Positions 62,246 to 64,000 of a DNA stretch of 64,000 nt are shown piece after piece. Both the position numbers and the translations under genes were made by a program. Origin of the DNA: Sporosarcina sp. FSL K6-1508 (GTDB lineage Bacteria; Bacillota; Bacilli; Bacillales_A; Planococcaceae); the NCBI RefSeq assembly GCF_038007465.1, contig NZ_JBBOXF010000001.1, positions 2,057,001 through 2,121,000 on the forward strand. The letters run 5' to 3'. A model generated the notes under the pieces. That model was given only the letters and a program-made list of their open reading frames with translations, was not told where the DNA came from and did no database searches. Each line of letters opens with the position of its first letter. Position 1 is the stretch's first letter.

Positions 62246-63055
62246 TTATGCTTCTATTCGAGGTTTTGCAGGATTACTTGTCGGGGGTGGCGTTCCGGCT
62301 GATTCCGCCAATTTCATTAAATAATAACTTTCCTCTCGAGCCATATGATCAGCCATAAGTGCAGTGAAAGTTCCCAGCGCTTCTTTATTCAGTTCCATTT
62401 CTTCTAATTCCTGCAAAAACACTTGAAAAATTGTCATTTCCAAATGAACATCATTATGGAACTTTTCTAAAGCAGGGAATTTCATGATGTTTGTTCGTAA
62501 GAAACCAGCAAGTTCTATTGCTTTCAAATAGAAATCTTCCCATTCCTTTGTGAATTTACGGCTTTTCTCATGCAGTGGTTTTTCAACTCGATCCAGGTTT
62601 GCGTCAATGGCACCTGCATGACCGGCGGCGTCAAGTAACCAAAGCAAATCATGATGGAGCGGGTGGACGGCCGGTGCTATCTGTCCTTTTTCCAAATAGG
62701 AAAAGAGACGGATCGCTTCTTCTACTTCATTGACCATATGGTTGATGAAGGATGGAGGTAAAGAGATTTTTATATTTCCGATTAACTGTTCCTGAATTAA
62801 TTGCAATTTAAATGTACGAATTTCCTCACTTGCCATTTTTGCATTCTGAAGCAGGGTGAGAAGTTGTTGCTCATCTAATTGCTGTCTAGAAGTTGTAAGC
62901 AGTTGGTCGAATTTCTCTATGAACGTATTCGAAATCTTGATATTTTCAATTTCACTGGGCGATAAGGAATCATGGATGAAACGGCTATGGTCTCCCAAAA
63001 TTTGTAGCCAAAAATGAAGTTCAAATAGTGCATCCTCTTGAAACGATTTATCCAA
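62246..63055 (-). CDS. DUF2935 protein (putative metal-binding helical bundle)
   Basis: A 269-residue all-helical protein consisting of two similar halves. FELHFWLQILGDHSRFIHDSL, LHHDLLWLLDAAGHAGAI and MADHMAREESYYLMKLAES carry spaced Glu/His residues typical of DUF2935, a two-helical-bundle fold with a di-metal site. The activity is unknown. The start is a TTG seven bases after AGAGGAGG; the GTG at 63076 is upstream of that RBS. Confidence 0.85.
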   Translation of the reverse strand: MDKSFQEDALFELHFWLQILGDHSRFIHDSLSPSEIENIKISNTFIEKFDQLLTTSRQQLDEQQLLTLLQNAKMASEEIRTFKLQLIQEQLIGNIKISLPPSFINHMVNEVEEAIRLFSYLEKGQIAPAVHPLHHDLLWLLDAAGHAGAIDANLDRVEKPLHEKSRKFTKEWEDFYLKAIELAGFLRTNIMKFPALEKFHNDVHLEMTIFQVFLQELEEMELNKEALGTFTALMADHMAREESYYLMKLAESAGTPPPTSNPAKPRIEA

Positions 63056-63469
63056 AAAGTGACCTCCTCTTTCCACTATTATTCGTATGAGTTAGGTCTA
63101 GTGTTTATGAAAAAAAGTATGCAGAGAATAAGAGATAGGTATCTGGAACAAATAAGCTCTTCTGTTATGAAAATGCAGCTGGGATGCCATTTTTTGCAAC
63201 GTCTATCAAAACGAAAAGCAATCCGAAAACTGTATTAAGTTGAAATGAATAGTTTCCCATACTCCATGCTTTGGCACTTCGTGAATGCCACCAGCGATAC
63301 GGCATATACAACTAACAAGTGGGGACCCAATGATTTCAAATTAAGAATCTTTACCTACTTGAGTCAATTTCATAATAGAACAACCGGCCTTAAAATCCGA
63401 ACGAGATTGCTTTCCGCGGGTTGGCATCAGCCAATCGGACAGCGTAGGCATCTGTTTACTGCTCTCAAC

Positions 63470-63531
63470 GCTTCGCTTTTGATCGCAAAAGCCGTTCTTC
63501 GTGACGGCTTTCGCTACAATCAACGAGATTA
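63470..63531. repeat. Imperfect palindrome, REP-like
   Basis: TTGATCGCAAAAGCCG (63479) pairs with CGGCTTTCGCTACAATCAA (63507) across TTCTTCGTGA, leaving one-base bulges. GC-rich compared with flanks and without a U-tract, so not a terminator. Probably a different member of the intergenic palindrome class. Confidence 0.5.
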
Positions 63532-63672
63532 GAACTTTATATTTACGAACAATGAAGCAAGTAATCTTATAAATTTCCGCATTTTTATTTGGAAAAGGTA
63601 TTTACGAAATTAACACACTTGATTATTAAAGAGAGGAGAGTTAATGTATTAATAAATCAGTATATTATGAAC

Positions 63673-63690
63673 ATACCGACCGGTTAGTAT
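63673..63690 (+). promoter_or_regulatory. TetR-type palindrome upstream of the acyl-CoA dehydrogenase gene
   Basis: ATACCGACCGGTTAGTAT has 9-base arms with two mismatches around a CC/GG centre. The ACCGACCGGT form is common for TetR regulators of fatty-acid degradation genes. Confidence 0.55.
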
Positions 63691-63720
63691 AAATTTGGTT
63701 TATAGAGTGAGAGGCGGATG

Positions 63721-64000
63721 ATGACAATGAACTTTTCATATTCGGAAAAGACGATTGAATTGCAAAAGAAGTTGACGGCATTTATGGAGGAATTTGTTTA
63801 TCCAAATGAAAAGACTTTTGACGAACAGTTAAATGCACAGGAAAATCGCTGGACGCAAAATCCACCAATTATGGAAGAGTTGAAAGCGTTAGCACGCGAA
63901 AGTGGTCTTTGGAATTTATTTCTCCCGAATAGTGAACTGGGTGCGGGTCTTACCAATGTGGATTATGCCCCGCTTTGCGAAATTATGGGCCGTTCTTTAA
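63721..64000 (+). CDS. Acyl-CoA dehydrogenase, N-terminal part (cut by window end)
   Basis: The frame opens MTMNFSYSEKTIELQKKLTA and is still open at the window end (93 residues visible). The sequence LKALARESGLWNLFLPNSELGAGLTNVDYAPLCEIMGRS matches the N-terminal helical domain of FAD-dependent acyl-CoA dehydrogenases, nearest to the ACAD10/11-like branch. Three nearby ATGs (63718, 63721, 63727) are possible; 63721 has the best spacing to GAGG. A TetR-type palindrome lies 30 bases upstream. Confidence 0.88.
   Translation, partial: MTMNFSYSEKTIELQKKLTAFMEEFVYPNEKTFDEQLNAQENRWTQNPPIMEELKALARESGLWNLFLPNSELGAGLTNVDYAPLCEIMGRSL

Larger units (their letters stand above)
63056..63720. other. 665-base region without a supported gene
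   Basis: Frames at 63038-63238 and 63245-63532 lack an RBS. The second runs through a palindromic repeat. GAGAGGAGAG at 63631 is followed by ATG-TAT-TAA, a two-codon frame. The acyl-CoA dehydrogenase promoter and operator occupy the end. Confidence 0.5.

Noticed and set aside
63038..63532. Two plus-strand frames (66 and 95 codons)
   Set aside because: No RBS; the second spans the palindrome at 63470-63531.

Overview
The window looks like chromosome of an endospore-forming, low-to-mid GC Bacillota of the Planococcaceae, probably Sporosarcina-like. The evidence is a gerA/gerB/gerC germination operon, CotF-like coat genes, a YlxY-type polysaccharide deacetylase, Bacillus-type yndGHJ, ywcB-ywcA and ylmB gene sets, strong AGGAGG-type ribosome binding sites, many TTG/GTG starts, and S-layer (SLH) proteins. 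There are no rRNA or tRNA genes, no CRISPR array, no complete insertion sequence and no prophage. The genus is inferred from gene content and style, not from a marker gene.

Layout. 0-9.7 kb: a truncated NlpC/P60-like gene, leucyl aminopeptidase, an orphan EcsB-like permease, a membrane-bound diguanylate cyclase, a Trm11-like RNA methylase pair, an XRE regulator, an LCP cell-wall ligase and a CDF metal exporter behind a leader terminator. 9.8-10.6 kb: no protein gene, but two diverged, inverted copies of a roughly 300-nt element. Three helices in it are preserved by compensatory changes. This is the best candidate for something undescribed. 10.6-13.7 kb: yndG-yndH-yndJ. 14-20.7 kb: arginine biosynthesis (argH; argC-argJ-argB-argD) with candidate ARG boxes, interrupted by convergent fabI carrying a FapR box. 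21-26 kb: secreted and envelope proteins, including a lipoprotein frameshifted in a T8 run and an SLH/SH3/NlpC-P60 hydrolase.

26.5-27.3 kb and 58.6-59.6 kb hold inverted copies of one composite palindromic repeat, flanking about 31 kb. Between them lie an acetate-type symporter, an SLH protein with an epimerase-like C-terminus, a TPP riboswitch controlling ylmB, and a LacI-regulated lactonase/alcohol dehydrogenase/aldehyde dehydrogenase operon. That operon reads as a gamma-butyrolactone to succinate pathway analogous to Agrobacterium blcABC. Next come four DUF948 genes in mirror order (A B / B' A'), the ger operon, a nucleoside hydrolase, a TetR/DHA2-MFS efflux pair with two clear operators, a YhgE/Pip protein, and an ECF sigma/anti-sigma pair with a probable autoregulated promoter. 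59.7-64 kb: CotF-like proteins, DUF5658, CorA, DUF2935, and the start of an acyl-CoA dehydrogenase behind a TetR-type palindrome.

Small repeats are scattered through the intergenic DNA: a 36-nt GTGACTGTCAC-bearing unit, 21-bp-period ATATGATCGGT arrays in two convergent intergenic gaps, and fragments of the palindromic repeat.
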